A stretch of 58,281 nucleotides of DNA from MAG-120802 sp049430265 (GCA_049430265.1 JBMTBW010000003.1:1-58281), one strand, 5' to 3'. Shown: positions 15,642 through 25,389, counted from the first letter of the stretch. The notes: generated from the sequence alone by a model not told the origin. Translations and numbers: made by a program.

Positions 15642-16853
15642 TTAGGTCGTGCTCGCTCCTCGCCTAGATACAGCATCAATAGTTGCTGATATTAGAAGAA
15701 CTGCTCCAGTAACCATGAACTTAATTCCAGCTGGATAGCCAAGTAGCGCCATGCCATTATCAATGACTGCTACAACAAGGCCACCGAGGATTGCATCACT
15801 AACTTTTCCTTTTCCACCAAAAAGACTTGTTCCGCCAATAACTGCAGCACCTACTGCATAAAGAAGCGTTGAACTTCCACCAGTTGTTGGTGAGATGGAA
15901 TTTGCTCTTGATACAAAGATCATTCCTGCAACTGCTGCAAAACTGGTACAGATCATAAACGCTGTAATTCTTACCATCTTGACATTAATACCAGCTCTGC
16001 GAGCAGCTTCAGCATTTCCGCCAACGGCGTAGATATGAAGGCCAAATGAGGTGCGAGAAAGAACGAAAGTGGCACCAACTAAAAGAACCAGAATTACCGG
16101 CACTACATAAGGAATTCCGCGAAGACTTACCAAATCTGGATTATTGCTTCGCTCCACAGTTAAGGCCCAGGTGGCCAGAGTTCCAATAGCAATTAAAACA
16201 AAAGTTTTTATTACCCAGAGTTTAAATAAATTATCAACCAGGCCGGCTTTTTTGCGTTTTCTAAATTTCAGTAAGCCAGAGAGCAGATAAGCGCCAGCGG
16301 TGAGAAGGAAGAAAATCCAGCTATAGGAAACTGAGAGGTTCTTATTCTCAACTGCCAGAATTACTGGATCTTCAATACGAATTGTTCCGCCCTCGCCAAC
16401 CAAGAGAAGTAATAGCCCTTGAAAAGCTAGAAATGTTGCAAGAGTTACCACAAATGAAGGAATCTTTAATTGGGCAACTAAATATCCAATAACCGCTCCT
16501 AGGAGAACTCCAGCAAGAACACTGATTGGAAATGCCAGATACCAGGGATAATCCATCTCAGTAATCATGATTACCAAGAGGGCGCCACAAACTCCTGCGG
16601 CATATCCAGCTGAGAGATCAATTTCTCCAAGCAAGAGCACGAAAACTAGGCCCATCGCAATAACAATTACTGCCGCTGCCTGGGTAAGTAAATTGGCTAG
16701 ATTTCCTGGCGTTAAAAATACCGAGCTCTGAGTGCCAAATACGATGCAGAGAACAAATAGTCCAAGCAGGGCTGGAAGTGCTCCAACTTGGCCGGCTTTG
16801 ACCTTGCTCCACCAATCGTTAGCCGATTGTTTGATATTTAAATCCTGGCTCAT
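15642..16853 (-). CDS. xylH: Sugar ABC transporter permease (XylH-like)
   Basis: Inner-membrane channel of a monosaccharide ABC importer, 403 residues with roughly ten hydrophobic helices. LLGEIDLSAGYAAGVCG and GAAVIGGTSLFGGKGKVSDAILGG are hallmark segments of the RbsC/XylH permease family; the length matches XylH. It overlaps the ATPase gene by 4 bases (ATGA) and is last in the operon. Substrate is inferred from the XylF-like binding protein; glucose or another pentose is possible. Confidence 0.92.
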   Translation of the reverse strand: MSQDLNIKQSANDWWSKVKAGQVGALPALLGLFVLCIVFGTQSSVFLTPGNLANLLTQAAAVIVIAMGLVFVLLLGEIDLSAGYAAGVCGALLVIMITEMDYPWYLAFPISVLAGVLLGAVIGYLVAQLKIPSFVVTLATFLAFQGLLLLLVGEGGTIRIEDPVILAVENKNLSVSYSWIFFLLTAGAYLLSGLLKFRKRKKAGLVDNLFKLWVIKTFVLIAIGTLATWALTVERSNNPDLVSLRGIPYVVPVILVLLVGATFVLSRTSFGLHIYAVGGNAEAARRAGINVKMVRITAFMICTSFAAVAGMIFVSRANSISPTTGGSSTLLYAVGAAVIGGTSLFGGKGKVSDAILGGLVVAVIDNGMALLGYPAGIKFMVTGAVLLISATIDAVSRRGASTT

Positions 16854-17587
16854 TTTTGCGCTCCAGTAGTAATGAGACGGACTACATCATTTTGAGTTAC
16901 TGAGTTCTTCTCTACTTGCGCAGCCATACTCCCGAGATACATTGCAGCGATGTTATCTGCTACTTGGAAAACATCATTTAGATTATGGCTAATTACAATA
17001 ACGGCTAGCCCATTATCAGCTAGTTGTCTTACTAGTTTGAGAACTTGTTCAGTTTGAGCAACTCCAAGTGCCGCAGTTGGTTCATCAAGGATTACTACCT
17101 TGCTGTTCCAGAGCACCGCTCTGGCAATAGCAACAGTTTGTCTCTGACCGCCGCTAAGTGAGGCAACCTTTTGTCTTATTGACTTAACAGTTCTAACACT
17201 CAAGCCATCTAGAGTTTTCTTTGCCAAAGATTCCATACTGGATTCATTTAGCGTAATCCCACTGATCTCTTCTCTTCCTAAAAACATATTATGGACAATA
17301 TCTAAATTGTCACAGAGCGCTAGATCTTGATAAACAATTTCAATTCCAAGTGCTGTGGCATCCCTTGGTCCTGAAATGGTGACTGGATTTCCTTCAAAAA
17401 TAAACTCCCCAGTCTCTGGGGTATAGATGCCGGCGATGCACTTAATTAGCGTGCTCTTTCCGGCGCCGTTATCTCCTACTAAGGCGGTTACCTTTCCAGC
17501 ATAGGCAGAGAAATCAACATCTTTTAATACATGGACGGGGCCAAAAGATTTATTTACTCGCTTAAGGGAGAGAATCGGTGATGCCAC
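16850..17587 (-). CDS. xylG: Sugar ABC transporter ATP-binding protein (single domain)
   Basis: A 245-residue ATPase: Walker A GDNGAGKST (38-46), signature LSGGQRQTVAIARA, Walker B VVILDEPTAAL, and the switch histidine in VIVISHNL. Enteric XylG/RbsA carry two fused ABC domains (~500 residues); this has one, so it presumably works as a homodimer as in FrcA-type systems. A perfect hairpin lies between it and the binding-protein gene, probably lowering its expression relative to XylF. Overlaps the permease start. Confidence 0.92.
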   Translation of the reverse strand: MASPILSLKRVNKSFGPVHVLKDVDFSAYAGKVTALVGDNGAGKSTLIKCIAGIYTPETGEFIFEGNPVTISGPRDATALGIEIVYQDLALCDNLDIVHNMFLGREEISGITLNESSMESLAKKTLDGLSVRTVKSIRQKVASLSGGQRQTVAIARAVLWNSKVVILDEPTAALGVAQTEQVLKLVRQLADNGLAVIVISHNLNDVFQVADNIAAMYLGSMAAQVEKNSVTQNDVVRLITTGAQK

Positions 17588-17615
17588 TTTATTCCTAGCC
17601 TTAGTGGGGTTTAAT

Positions 17616-17651
17616 AGTTCAGCCCGAGTAATTTAATACTCGGGCTGAACT
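17616..17651 (-). repeat. Perfect intercistronic hairpin in the sugar ABC operon
   Basis: AGTTCAGCCCGAGTA (17616-17630) and TACTCGGGCTGAACT (17637-17651) form a 15-bp stem with a 6-base loop. On the minus strand no T-run follows, so it is more likely a 3' stabiliser of the xylF message, or a partial terminator, than a full terminator. Confidence 0.75.
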
Positions 17652-17690
17652 CTTTTACTTCTTTTTAACTAACTATTCCTCTAAGAATTC

Positions 17691-18761
17691 TTAGATTCCG
17701 TTAGCTGTGCAGAGGTCTTCGATGCCTTCGCATACTGCTTCACGTGTCTGGAAGCCATCAGCAATTACATCCTTGACGTTTGCCTTGGTGATTGAGACAG
17801 GAACTAGAAGAACTGATGGAACATCGGTTACACCGTTGTTTACAGATCCGGTAGCTGTTGTTGCCTCTTCGCCATTTAGAAGAGCAATTGCAAGTGCTGC
17901 AGCAGCTTCTGCTTCAGCCTTGATTGCCTTGTAAACGGTGTTTGAAAGATCACCAGTAAGAATTGCACGGAGACCATCAACGGTTGCATCCTGTCCGGAT
18001 ACGCAAACCTTTCCATTGAGTCCGTTCTTCTTTAGAACAGCAACAGCTGCAAGGCCAAGGCCTTCGTTAGCTGAGACTACGGCGTCAAGCTTGCCGCCAG
18101 CCTTTGATAGTTGCTGCTCAAATATTGTTCCACCCTTGACGTTATCCCAGTCTGGAACAGCCTGGTCATCAACAAGTGTGTAATCGCCTGCATCGATTAA
18201 TGGACGAAGTACTGAGTCATAACCAGCCTTGAACAAGGTTGCGTTGTTATCAGTTGGTGAACCATTTAGGTAGACAAGACGTGCCTTTGTCTTTCCTGCT
18301 CCATCAAGGCAAGCCTTGATTCCTTCACCTTGTAGACGTCCAACTGCTTCGTTATCAAATGAAACGTAGTATGACGCTGAACCGTTAAGTGTTAGGCGGT
18401 CATAATCAATTGTTGGTACACCTTGTTCTGCTGCCTTATCTTGAACAGCCTTTGCTGACTCTGAGTCAAGGTTTACAAGAATGAGAACCTTGGCACCAGC
18501 AGACAACATTCCATCAGCAATTGTCTGGAATGCAGCAGCATCACCATTTGCGTTCTGGATATCAACTTTTACTCCAGCGGCATCAAATGCAGCTTGTAGG
18601 AATCCGCGGTCAGCGGTTTCCCAACGTGCTGAAGATGCAGCATCTGGAAGGATGACTCCAACGAAACCATCAGATGAACCTTCATCTGATGAGGAGCAAC
18701 CGGTGAGAATTAGTGCGAACGATGCAACTAGTGCAGAGATCGCGAGACGGCGCTTTGACAT
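17691..18761 (-). CDS. xylF: XylF-like sugar-binding lipoprotein
   Basis: Substrate-binding protein of the importer, 356 residues. It starts MSKRRLAISALVASFALILTGC-type, with the lipobox LTGC placing the lipidated cysteine at residue 22. The body matches XylF closely: IDYDRLTLNGSASYYVSFDN, GSPTDNNATLFKAGYD, ISANEG-like VVSANEGLG and VSGQDATVDG. The open frame extends 56 codons upstream, but those residues precede a proper signal peptide and AAAGG lies before the chosen ATG. It is first gene of the operon; binding proteins are usually made in excess, which the hairpin downstream could favour. Confidence 0.93.
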   Translation of the reverse strand: MSKRRLAISALVASFALILTGCSSSDEGSSDGFVGVILPDAASSARWETADRGFLQAAFDAAGVKVDIQNANGDAAAFQTIADGMLSAGAKVLILVNLDSESAKAVQDKAAEQGVPTIDYDRLTLNGSASYYVSFDNEAVGRLQGEGIKACLDGAGKTKARLVYLNGSPTDNNATLFKAGYDSVLRPLIDAGDYTLVDDQAVPDWDNVKGGTIFEQQLSKAGGKLDAVVSANEGLGLAAVAVLKKNGLNGKVCVSGQDATVDGLRAILTGDLSNTVYKAIKAEAEAAAALAIALLNGEEATTATGSVNNGVTDVPSVLLVPVSITKANVKDVIADGFQTREAVCEGIEDLCTANGI

Positions 18762-18885
18762 ATCTATTAGATACCTTTCGAAAGTAGTTAATAAATGAAC
18801 CGCAAGGGCGGCCCACCTGGGGTGAAACCTACTTTTACTAACCTCATGAGCGGTAGTCGGATATCTCAAATTCTGAGCGGGAGCA

Positions 18886-18925
18886 GATAACACTTTGATA
18901 ACAAGGCCCCTTTTTGAGTTCAAAA
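18886..18925. promoter_or_regulatory. Candidate operator repeats upstream of xylF
   Basis: GATAACA occurs twice (18886-18892, 18897-18903), 11 bases apart start to start, about one helical turn. Next to it lies the inverted repeat TTTTGA-GT-TCAAAA (18912-18925). Both are in the 220-base divergent region between xylF and argS. Which gene they control is not shown by sequence. Confidence 0.35.
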
Positions 18926-18969
18926 TCAAGCCCTTTTTCTCGTTGACGCAAGAAAGAAGGTGGGGTCGG

Positions 18970-18975
18970 TAGCCT
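18970..18975 (+). promoter_or_regulatory. -10 element for leaderless argS
   Basis: TAGCCT ends 7 bases before the GTG at 18983. TTGACG at 18943-18948 is -35-like, but its 21-base spacing is long. Confidence 0.45.
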
Positions 18976-18982
18976 TATCTAG

Positions 18983-20692
18983 GTGTCGGCCTCTAATTCA
19001 CCAAATTCGCCTCAGCTTGCCCCTCATGAACTCCTTTCCGCCGCGATTTTGGAATCTGTCAAAGCCGCTATTGCAAAAGGTGAGCTGCCAGCAGAGTTGA
19101 GTTCAAATGCAGCTCTTGATGAAATTACTTTGGAGCGACCAAAGAATCGTGATCATGGTGATTATGCAACTTCAATTGCGCTCGCACTTGCTAAGCAGGC
19201 CCAAAAGCCACCAAGACAGATCGCAGAGATTATTACTACTTCACTAAAGTTAAATGAGATTATTGAAAGAATTGAAATTGCAGGACCAGGATTTATAAAT
19301 ATAACTTTAGTGAAAGCTTCACAAGGCGCTGTAGTTAATACCATCTATGCTCAAGGCGAAAAGTTTGGAGAGGTCAAGATCCTTGCTGGAGTAAAAATCA
19401 ATCTAGAATTTATAAGTGCTAATCCCACCGGTCCCCTGCATCTAGGTCATACCAGGTGGGCAGCAGTTGGTGACGCCCTTGCAAGAGTTTTGATCGCAGG
19501 TGGAGCGAAAGTAGCTCGTGAGTTTTATATAAATGATCGTGGTAATCAGATGGATCTATTTGGAGCATCACTTGCCGCAGCTGCCCTTGGTCAAGATAAA
19601 CCTGAAGATGGTTATCAAGGTGAATACATCGATGAGTTGGCTCAAGAAATTCTCATAAAGAACCCAGAATACAAAAAACTCAGCGGGCAGAGCGCAATTG
19701 AGGCTTTCCGCGAAGCTGGATATGAATTGCAATTAGCACAGCAGAAAAGTGTTTTAGACAACTTTGGAACCCACTTTGATATCTGGTTTTCAGAACGTTC
19801 ACTTCATAGCGGTGATGGCATTGATAAAGCATTAGCAACTCTTAAATCGCAAGGTCATACCTATGAAGATGAAGGGGCCATCTGGCTTAGAACAACTGAT
19901 TTTGGTGATGATAAAGATCGAGTACTGGTTAAATCGGGGGGAGAGTTAACTTATTTCTCATCTGATACTGCTTATTATCTAGATAAGAGAAGGCGCGGCT
20001 TTGATATCTGTATCTATATGCTGGGAGCAGATCATCATGGCTATGTTGGCCGGCTTAAAGCAACGGCTGCTTGCGCTGGAGATGATCCGGAGTACAACAT
20101 CCATGTATTGATCGGCCAATTAGTCAAGATTATTGAAGGTGGCCAAGAGATTAAGCTTTCAAAAAGAGCGGGAACAATTATCACTTTAGAGGAGCTGGTG
20201 GAGAAAGTTGGCGTTGATGCAGCTCGCTACACCTTGATTCGCTATCCAGTTGATACTCCTATGGTTTTAGATATTGATCTACTTAAGAAACGCACTAACG
20301 ATAATCCTGTCTTTTATGTGCAATATGCCCATGCCAGAATTTGCGCTGTGCTAAGAAATGCTAAAGATCTATCTATTCCTTATGGAATTAACCACTACCA
20401 AGCTGAGATACTAACCCACGATCGTGAGCGCGAGCTATTAGGTTCTCTTGCAGAATTTCCTAGAGTGGTTGCAAGCGCTGCAGAGCTTCGTCAACCTCAT
20501 CGCATCGCTAGGTATATTGAAGAGTTAGCAACTCTCTATCACGGCTTCTATAACGATTGTCGCGTCCTACCGCTAGGCGATGAATCACCAAGTGCAATAC
20601 ATTCATCTAGAGCATCCCTCTGTGATGCAACCCGTCAGGTAATAAGTAATGCTTTAAATCTATTGGGCGTAAGCGCTCCGGAGAAGATGTAG
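18983..20692 (+). CDS. argS: Arginyl-tRNA synthetase
   Basis: Class I synthetase charging tRNA-Arg, 569 residues. An N-terminal Add-1 domain (to ~125) is followed by the HIGH-type motif HLGH (153-156) in SANPTGPLHLGHTRWA. The KMSK-type motif is present as KLSKRAGT; many ArgRS lack a good copy. The DALR anticodon-binding domain ends with NALNLLGVSAPEKM. GTG start, probably leaderless. It heads an argS-lysA-hom-thrC-thrB group with 2-base or overlapping junctions, the usual actinobacterial order. Confidence 0.96.
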   Translation: MSASNSPNSPQLAPHELLSAAILESVKAAIAKGELPAELSSNAALDEITLERPKNRDHGDYATSIALALAKQAQKPPRQIAEIITTSLKLNEIIERIEIAGPGFINITLVKASQGAVVNTIYAQGEKFGEVKILAGVKINLEFISANPTGPLHLGHTRWAAVGDALARVLIAGGAKVAREFYINDRGNQMDLFGASLAAAALGQDKPEDGYQGEYIDELAQEILIKNPEYKKLSGQSAIEAFREAGYELQLAQQKSVLDNFGTHFDIWFSERSLHSGDGIDKALATLKSQGHTYEDEGAIWLRTTDFGDDKDRVLVKSGGELTYFSSDTAYYLDKRRRGFDICIYMLGADHHGYVGRLKATAACAGDDPEYNIHVLIGQLVKIIEGGQEIKLSKRAGTIITLEELVEKVGVDAARYTLIRYPVDTPMVLDIDLLKKRTNDNPVFYVQYAHARICAVLRNAKDLSIPYGINHYQAEILTHDRERELLGSLAEFPRVVASAAELRQPHRIARYIEELATLYHGFYNDCRVLPLGDESPSAIHSSRASLCDATRQVISNALNLLGVSAPEKM

Positions 20693-20694
20693 AT

Positions 20695-22068
20695 ATGAGC
20701 CAAGATCTAAATCCTGTCATTTGGCCACTTAGTGCAAGACGTGTAAGTGGTGAAATCACTATTGGAGATATTTCAGTTAGTGATTTAGCAGATGAGTTTG
20801 ATACGCCAGCTTTCATTCTTGATGAATCAGACTTTAAAGCCAGAGCAAGCCTCTGGGCTAAAGCGCTACAGGAGGCATTTGGAGCAAATGCTGGAACGCC
20901 TTATTACGCAGCGAAGTCATTTATCTCAACTCAAGTTGCGCGCTGGATTGAACAGGCCGGCCTTGGACTTGATGTCTGCACTGATGGTGAATTAGCGGTA
21001 GCAATCGCAGCCAATTTCCCAGCCAAAAAAATTGAGTTACATGGAAATAACAAGTCAGAGTCAGAAATTGCTGCAGCCATTGATTACGGGGTTGGAGTAA
21101 TTGTTATTGATTCACTACAGGAAATAGATCGTGTGGCCAAAATCGCACATGAAAAGTCAGTAACACAAGGAGTATTACTCCGTCTAAATCCTGGAGTTGA
21201 TGCTGACACCCATGAAGCTATTTCCACTGGACATGAAGATGTGAAATTTGGATTTTCAATTACATCTGGGGCGGCGTGGGATGCGATCTTGTCTGTGAAG
21301 AAACATGATTCACTTGAGTTAAGGGGCTTACATGCTCATATTGGTTCTCAGATATTTACCCCAGATTCTTTTGAATTAAGCGCTTCAAGACTTATCGCAG
21401 TCCTTGCTAAATACCGAGATGAGTTTGGATCTGAACTAGCAGAATTAGATCTTGGCGGCGGCTATGCAATTGCATATGTTGAAGGTGATAAACCAAGTTC
21501 TGCTAATGAAATATTAAGTGTGATTGCAGGTAGAGTTAAGACTGAGTGTGACAAAGCCTTATTAAAGATTCCAAGAATTTCTATTGAACCTGGTCGGGTA
21601 ATTGTTGGCCCCGCTATGGTGACAATTTATAAAGTTGGAACAACCAAAGAAGTCACTTTGGCAGATGGCTCAACTCGCTGGTATGTATCAGTTGATGGCG
21701 GAATGAGCGATAACATTCGCCCTGCTTTATATGAAGCGCAGTATTCAATTGCACTGGCAAATCGAAGTAGCAGCGCCCCACTCAGAAAATCTCGAGTAGT
21801 TGGAAAGCATTGCGAAACAGGGGACATCATCATTAAAGAAGTGCAGCTGCCTAGCGATATCACTCCGGGTGATCTACTAGCTGTTCCTGCTACCGGCGCA
21901 TATGGGCGGAGTATGGCTAGCAATTACAACCATATGACAAGGCCGCCAGTGATTTGCGTCCTTAATGGCAAGGCGCGAAGCATTATTCGCCGCGAAACTC
22001 ATCGCGACCTTCTAGCCTTGGAGATTGAGGAAGAACCAAGACAGATCGGCAAAGGTGAGCAAAGATGA
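20695..22068 (+). CDS. lysA: Diaminopimelate decarboxylase
   Basis: Last step of lysine synthesis: meso-diaminopimelate to L-lysine and CO2. It is 457 residues. The PLP lysine is K74 in TPYYAAKSF; other marks are GLDVCTDGEL, HAHIGSQI, the glycine loop LDLGGGYAIAY, EPGRVIVG, and the active-site cysteine in GKHCETGDI that acts across the dimer. Two bases after argS and overlapping hom by 4, so translation is coupled. Confidence 0.96.
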   Translation: MSQDLNPVIWPLSARRVSGEITIGDISVSDLADEFDTPAFILDESDFKARASLWAKALQEAFGANAGTPYYAAKSFISTQVARWIEQAGLGLDVCTDGELAVAIAANFPAKKIELHGNNKSESEIAAAIDYGVGVIVIDSLQEIDRVAKIAHEKSVTQGVLLRLNPGVDADTHEAISTGHEDVKFGFSITSGAAWDAILSVKKHDSLELRGLHAHIGSQIFTPDSFELSASRLIAVLAKYRDEFGSELAELDLGGGYAIAYVEGDKPSSANEILSVIAGRVKTECDKALLKIPRISIEPGRVIVGPAMVTIYKVGTTKEVTLADGSTRWYVSVDGGMSDNIRPALYEAQYSIALANRSSSAPLRKSRVVGKHCETGDIIIKEVQLPSDITPGDLLAVPATGAYGRSMASNYNHMTRPPVICVLNGKARSIIRRETHRDLLALEIEEEPRQIGKGEQR

Positions 22069-23360
22069 GTAGCGCGCAGCAGAGCTTTAATGTCGCCATG
22101 CTGGGTTGCGGCGTTGTTGGCTCAGAGGTAGCTCGCTTGCTATTGGCAGACGATGGAGATTTTGCGGCTCGCTCTGGCGCTAAATTGAATTTAACTCGCA
22201 TTGCAGTTAGAGATAGCAAAGCAAGTCGTGAGCAGATTCCAACTGAGCTTCTTACTCAAGATAGCGAATCTGTAGTTAGCGATCCATCAGTAGACATTGT
22301 TATTGAAGTGATGGGCGGAATAGAGCCGGCTAGAACTCTAATTTTAAAAGCAATTAGCAACGGTAAATCTATTATTACCGCTAATAAAGCGCTGCTTGCG
22401 CAACATGGCGCAGAGCTATTTAGCGCAGCTGATAAAGCTGGCGTTGATCTTTACTATGAGGCATCAGTTGGCGGAGCAATTCCAATACTTCGCCCGATGC
22501 GCGAATCAATTGTGGGAGATCATGTAAATCGAGTTATGGGAATTGTAAATGGCACCACTAATTACATTCTTACCAAGATGGATGAAGAGGGATCATCTTT
22601 TGAAGAGGTATTAAGTGAAGCGCAGTATTTGGGATTTGCCGAAGCAGATCCCACAGCTGATGTTGCAGGCCATGATGCTGCGGCAAAAGCTGCAATTCTT
22701 GCCGGTCTTGCTTTCCACTCAAGAATTACTGCAAGTGATGTTTACTGTGAAGGTATTAGTCAGATAAGCGCTAGAGATGTAGCAGTAGCAAGAGATATGG
22801 GATGTGTAATTAAGTTACTTGCAATTGCAGAGCTCACCAAAGAAAATCAGATATCAGTGCGAGTTCACCCCACACTAATTTCTCGAAAGCATCCACTTGC
22901 AGCGGTTCGTCTAGCTTTCAATGCCGTCTTTATAGAAGCTCAATCTGCTGGGGAGTTAATGTTCTATGGCAGAGGCGCGGGAGGCGAGCCAACAGCAAGT
23001 GCTATTTTGGGTGATTTAATTGCAATTGCTCGTAATAAAATTAGAGGTGGCCAGGGCCATGGCGAGAGTGATTATGCAGATTTGGTGATTGCACCTATTG
23101 ATAACGTGAAATCACAGTATCTAATAAGACTAGATGTGGCTGATAAACCAGGAGTTTTAGCAAATGTGGCCCAGCTATTTGCTGCCAACAGCGTCTCTAT
23201 CGAAACAGTTAGACAGACTGGACGCGGAGATAGCGCAGAGTTAATTGTTGCAACTCACTACGCCCCAGAGTCGGCGCTAAAGAAAACTGTTAAATCTTTA
23301 GCAGATAGCGATGTAGTAAAAAGCGTAGAGAGCGTGCTTCGCATCGAGGGAAGTAAATAG
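22065..23360 (+). CDS. hom: Homoserine dehydrogenase
   Basis: Reduces aspartate semialdehyde to homoserine, the branch to threonine and methionine. At 431 residues it has three parts: Rossmann domain (VAMLGCGVVGSEVARLL), catalytic domain (VTANKALLA-like segment ITANKALLAQHG; GIVNGTTNYILTKM; EADPTADVAGHDAA), and a C-terminal ACT domain from ~350 (YLIRLDVADKPGVLANVA) typical of threonine-inhibited enzymes. It provides homoserine for thrB/thrC beside it and, after acetylation, for metY elsewhere in the window. Confidence 0.96.
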   Translation: MSSAQQSFNVAMLGCGVVGSEVARLLLADDGDFAARSGAKLNLTRIAVRDSKASREQIPTELLTQDSESVVSDPSVDIVIEVMGGIEPARTLILKAISNGKSIITANKALLAQHGAELFSAADKAGVDLYYEASVGGAIPILRPMRESIVGDHVNRVMGIVNGTTNYILTKMDEEGSSFEEVLSEAQYLGFAEADPTADVAGHDAAAKAAILAGLAFHSRITASDVYCEGISQISARDVAVARDMGCVIKLLAIAELTKENQISVRVHPTLISRKHPLAAVRLAFNAVFIEAQSAGELMFYGRGAGGEPTASAILGDLIAIARNKIRGGQGHGESDYADLVIAPIDNVKSQYLIRLDVADKPGVLANVAQLFAANSVSIETVRQTGRGDSAELIVATHYAPESALKKTVKSLADSDVVKSVESVLRIEGSK

Positions 23361-24439
23361 TGAGCTTATTTAAGAAATCTGGCGCACATCAATGGCGCGG
23401 CGTAATAACAGAGTATAAAAAGCGTCTACCCGTTAGCAGTAAGACTCCAATTGTTACGTTAAATGAAGGCGGCACTCCACTTATCTACGCCTGCGTGCTT
23501 TCAGAGATGTTAGGAAATGATGTCTGGCTTAAATTTGAAGGAGCAAATCCCACTGGATCTTTCAAAGATCGCGGAATGACCATGGCTATTTCAAAGGCAG
23601 CCGAGGATGGCGCAAAGGCAGTTATCTGCGCCTCTACCGGCAATACCAGTGCAAGCGCTGCTGCTTATGCCACTAAAGCTGGAATGGTTCCTGTTGTTTT
23701 AGTTCCGCAGGGAAAAATCGCGATGGGAAAGCTAGCCCAAGCAATTGCCCATGGCGCAAAGTTGTTACAAGTAAAAGGTAATTTTGATGATTGCCTAACT
23801 CTTGCAAAGCAGTTATCTGAGCAATATCCAGTATCGCTTGTTAATTCAGTAAATCCTTATCGAATTGAAGGACAAAAGACTGCATCCTTTGAAGTTATAG
23901 ATGCACTTGGTTTTGCGCCAGATATCCATGTGCTGCCAGTTGGAAATGCTGGAAACATCACGGCTTACTGGAAGGGCTATAAAGAGTATTACGCTGATCG
24001 AATTTCAAAATCACTTCCAGCTATGTGGGGATTTCAAGCAAAGGGAGCAGCACCTATTGTTCGCGGCAAGATTGTTAAAAATCCAGAGACGCTGGCAACC
24101 GCTATTCGTATTGGAAATCCTGCTTCCTGGAAGCAGGCAGAACAAGCTAGGGATGAATCAGAAGGTTTGATTGATATGGTCAGCGATACTGAGATATTAA
24201 GCGCCTATCGTTTAGTTGCAGCTAAAGAGGGAGTCTTTGTTGAACCATCTAGCGCTGCAGGTCTTGCTGGATTAATTAAATATAAAGCTGCAAAGAAACT
24301 ACCCAAGGGAAAGAAAATTGTTATTACGGTAACAGGAAATGGTCTAAAGGATATTCAATGGATATTAAATGGGGCAGATAAACCAATTACTGTCCCAGTA
24401 GATGTTAAAAAAGCTGCCAAAGTGATTGGACTTAGCTAA
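23360..24439 (+). CDS. thrC: Threonine synthase
   Basis: PLP enzyme converting O-phosphohomoserine to threonine. It is 359 residues, the shorter actinobacterial/Bacillus-type form. The PLP lysine is K69 in NPTGSFKDRGM; CASTGNTSASAAAYA binds phosphate and PVGNAGNITAYWKGY is typical. GTG start overlaps the last base of the hom stop codon. It precedes thrB, giving the order hom-thrC-thrB common in actinobacteria. Confidence 0.96.
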   Translation: MSLFKKSGAHQWRGVITEYKKRLPVSSKTPIVTLNEGGTPLIYACVLSEMLGNDVWLKFEGANPTGSFKDRGMTMAISKAAEDGAKAVICASTGNTSASAAAYATKAGMVPVVLVPQGKIAMGKLAQAIAHGAKLLQVKGNFDDCLTLAKQLSEQYPVSLVNSVNPYRIEGQKTASFEVIDALGFAPDIHVLPVGNAGNITAYWKGYKEYYADRISKSLPAMWGFQAKGAAPIVRGKIVKNPETLATAIRIGNPASWKQAEQARDESEGLIDMVSDTEILSAYRLVAAKEGVFVEPSSAAGLAGLIKYKAAKKLPKGKKIVITVTGNGLKDIQWILNGADKPITVPVDVKKAAKVIGLS

Positions 24440-24441
24440 TT

Positions 24442-25389
24442 ATGTCTAGAGGATTTAAAGATCGCCTCACTTATAAGGCAACTCCGATGCAGGCAAGCGT
24501 CCCAGCAAGCTCTGCCAATTTAGGCCCTGGTTTTGATTGTCTAGCTCTAGCCCTTGAACTTCGTGATACCTACGTTGCTCAAATTTTAGATGATGAAATA
24601 TTTGATGTTGATGTAACGGGCCAGGGCGCAGATGATGTTAAGAAAGATGGCAAGCATCTAGTAATTAAAGCAATGATGGCTGGTTTTGAGTTTATGGGTG
24701 GAAAACCAAGAGGCATTGCACTTAGATGCCTCAATGAAATTCCTCATGGCAGAGGACTTGGATCATCAGCTGCTGCAATTGTAGGGGGCTTGAGTCTTTC
24801 TAGATCTCTAGTTCTTTCTGGAAGTAATTTGATGAGCGATGATGACCTAATTGCTCTTGCTACAGATATTGAAGGACATCCAGATAATGTCGCCGCTGCA
24901 ACATTGGGTGGTGCAACAATTTCTTGGATGGAAGATAGAGCAAAGGTTTTAACTGGTTGTGCTTCAGGCTTTAGTGTTGACCCAAATATCCGAGCACTTT
25001 TATTTGTGCCAGATACTCAACTTTCAACGGGCAAGGCAAGAAAAATGCTTCCGGAGCAGATATCTCATAGCGATGCCAGTATTAACTCAGGAAGATCAGC
25101 CCTTTTAGTTCATGCTTTATCTTCCAGACCAGAGCTACTTTTTGCTGCAACGCAAGATCTTCTTCACCAGAGTTATCGCAGAGAGGCTATGCCAAAATCA
25201 ATGGATCTAGTCAATAAATTTAGAAAAGCTGGGGTAGCGGCAATGATCTCTGGGGCAGGGCCCTCAGTTCTGGTTTTGCACACGGCAACTAAGGCCGAGC
25301 ATGACGATTTGATTCGAAGCGGGGGAGATTACTTCAAGGCAATGGATCTTGAGATTTCTCCAACCGGCGTAAGGATTGCAGCGGTATAA
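24442..25389 (+). CDS. thrB: Homoserine kinase
   Basis: GHMP-family kinase that phosphorylates homoserine. It is 315 residues. The ATP loop is PHGRGLGSSAAAIVGGL; the N-terminal VPASSANLGPGFDCLALAL and the C-terminal AMISGAGPSVLVL are the other two GHMP motifs. It begins 2 bases after thrC. The first ~15 residues (MSRGFKDRLTYKATP) go slightly beyond the usual start; an internal start at M16 is possible. Last gene of the aspartate-family block; a 178-base gap separates it from rho. Confidence 0.95.
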   Translation: MSRGFKDRLTYKATPMQASVPASSANLGPGFDCLALALELRDTYVAQILDDEIFDVDVTGQGADDVKKDGKHLVIKAMMAGFEFMGGKPRGIALRCLNEIPHGRGLGSSAAAIVGGLSLSRSLVLSGSNLMSDDDLIALATDIEGHPDNVAAATLGGATISWMEDRAKVLTGCASGFSVDPNIRALLFVPDTQLSTGKARKMLPEQISHSDASINSGRSALLVHALSSRPELLFAATQDLLHQSYRREAMPKSMDLVNKFRKAGVAAMISGAGPSVLVLHTATKAEHDDLIRSGGDYFKAMDLEISPTGVRIAAV

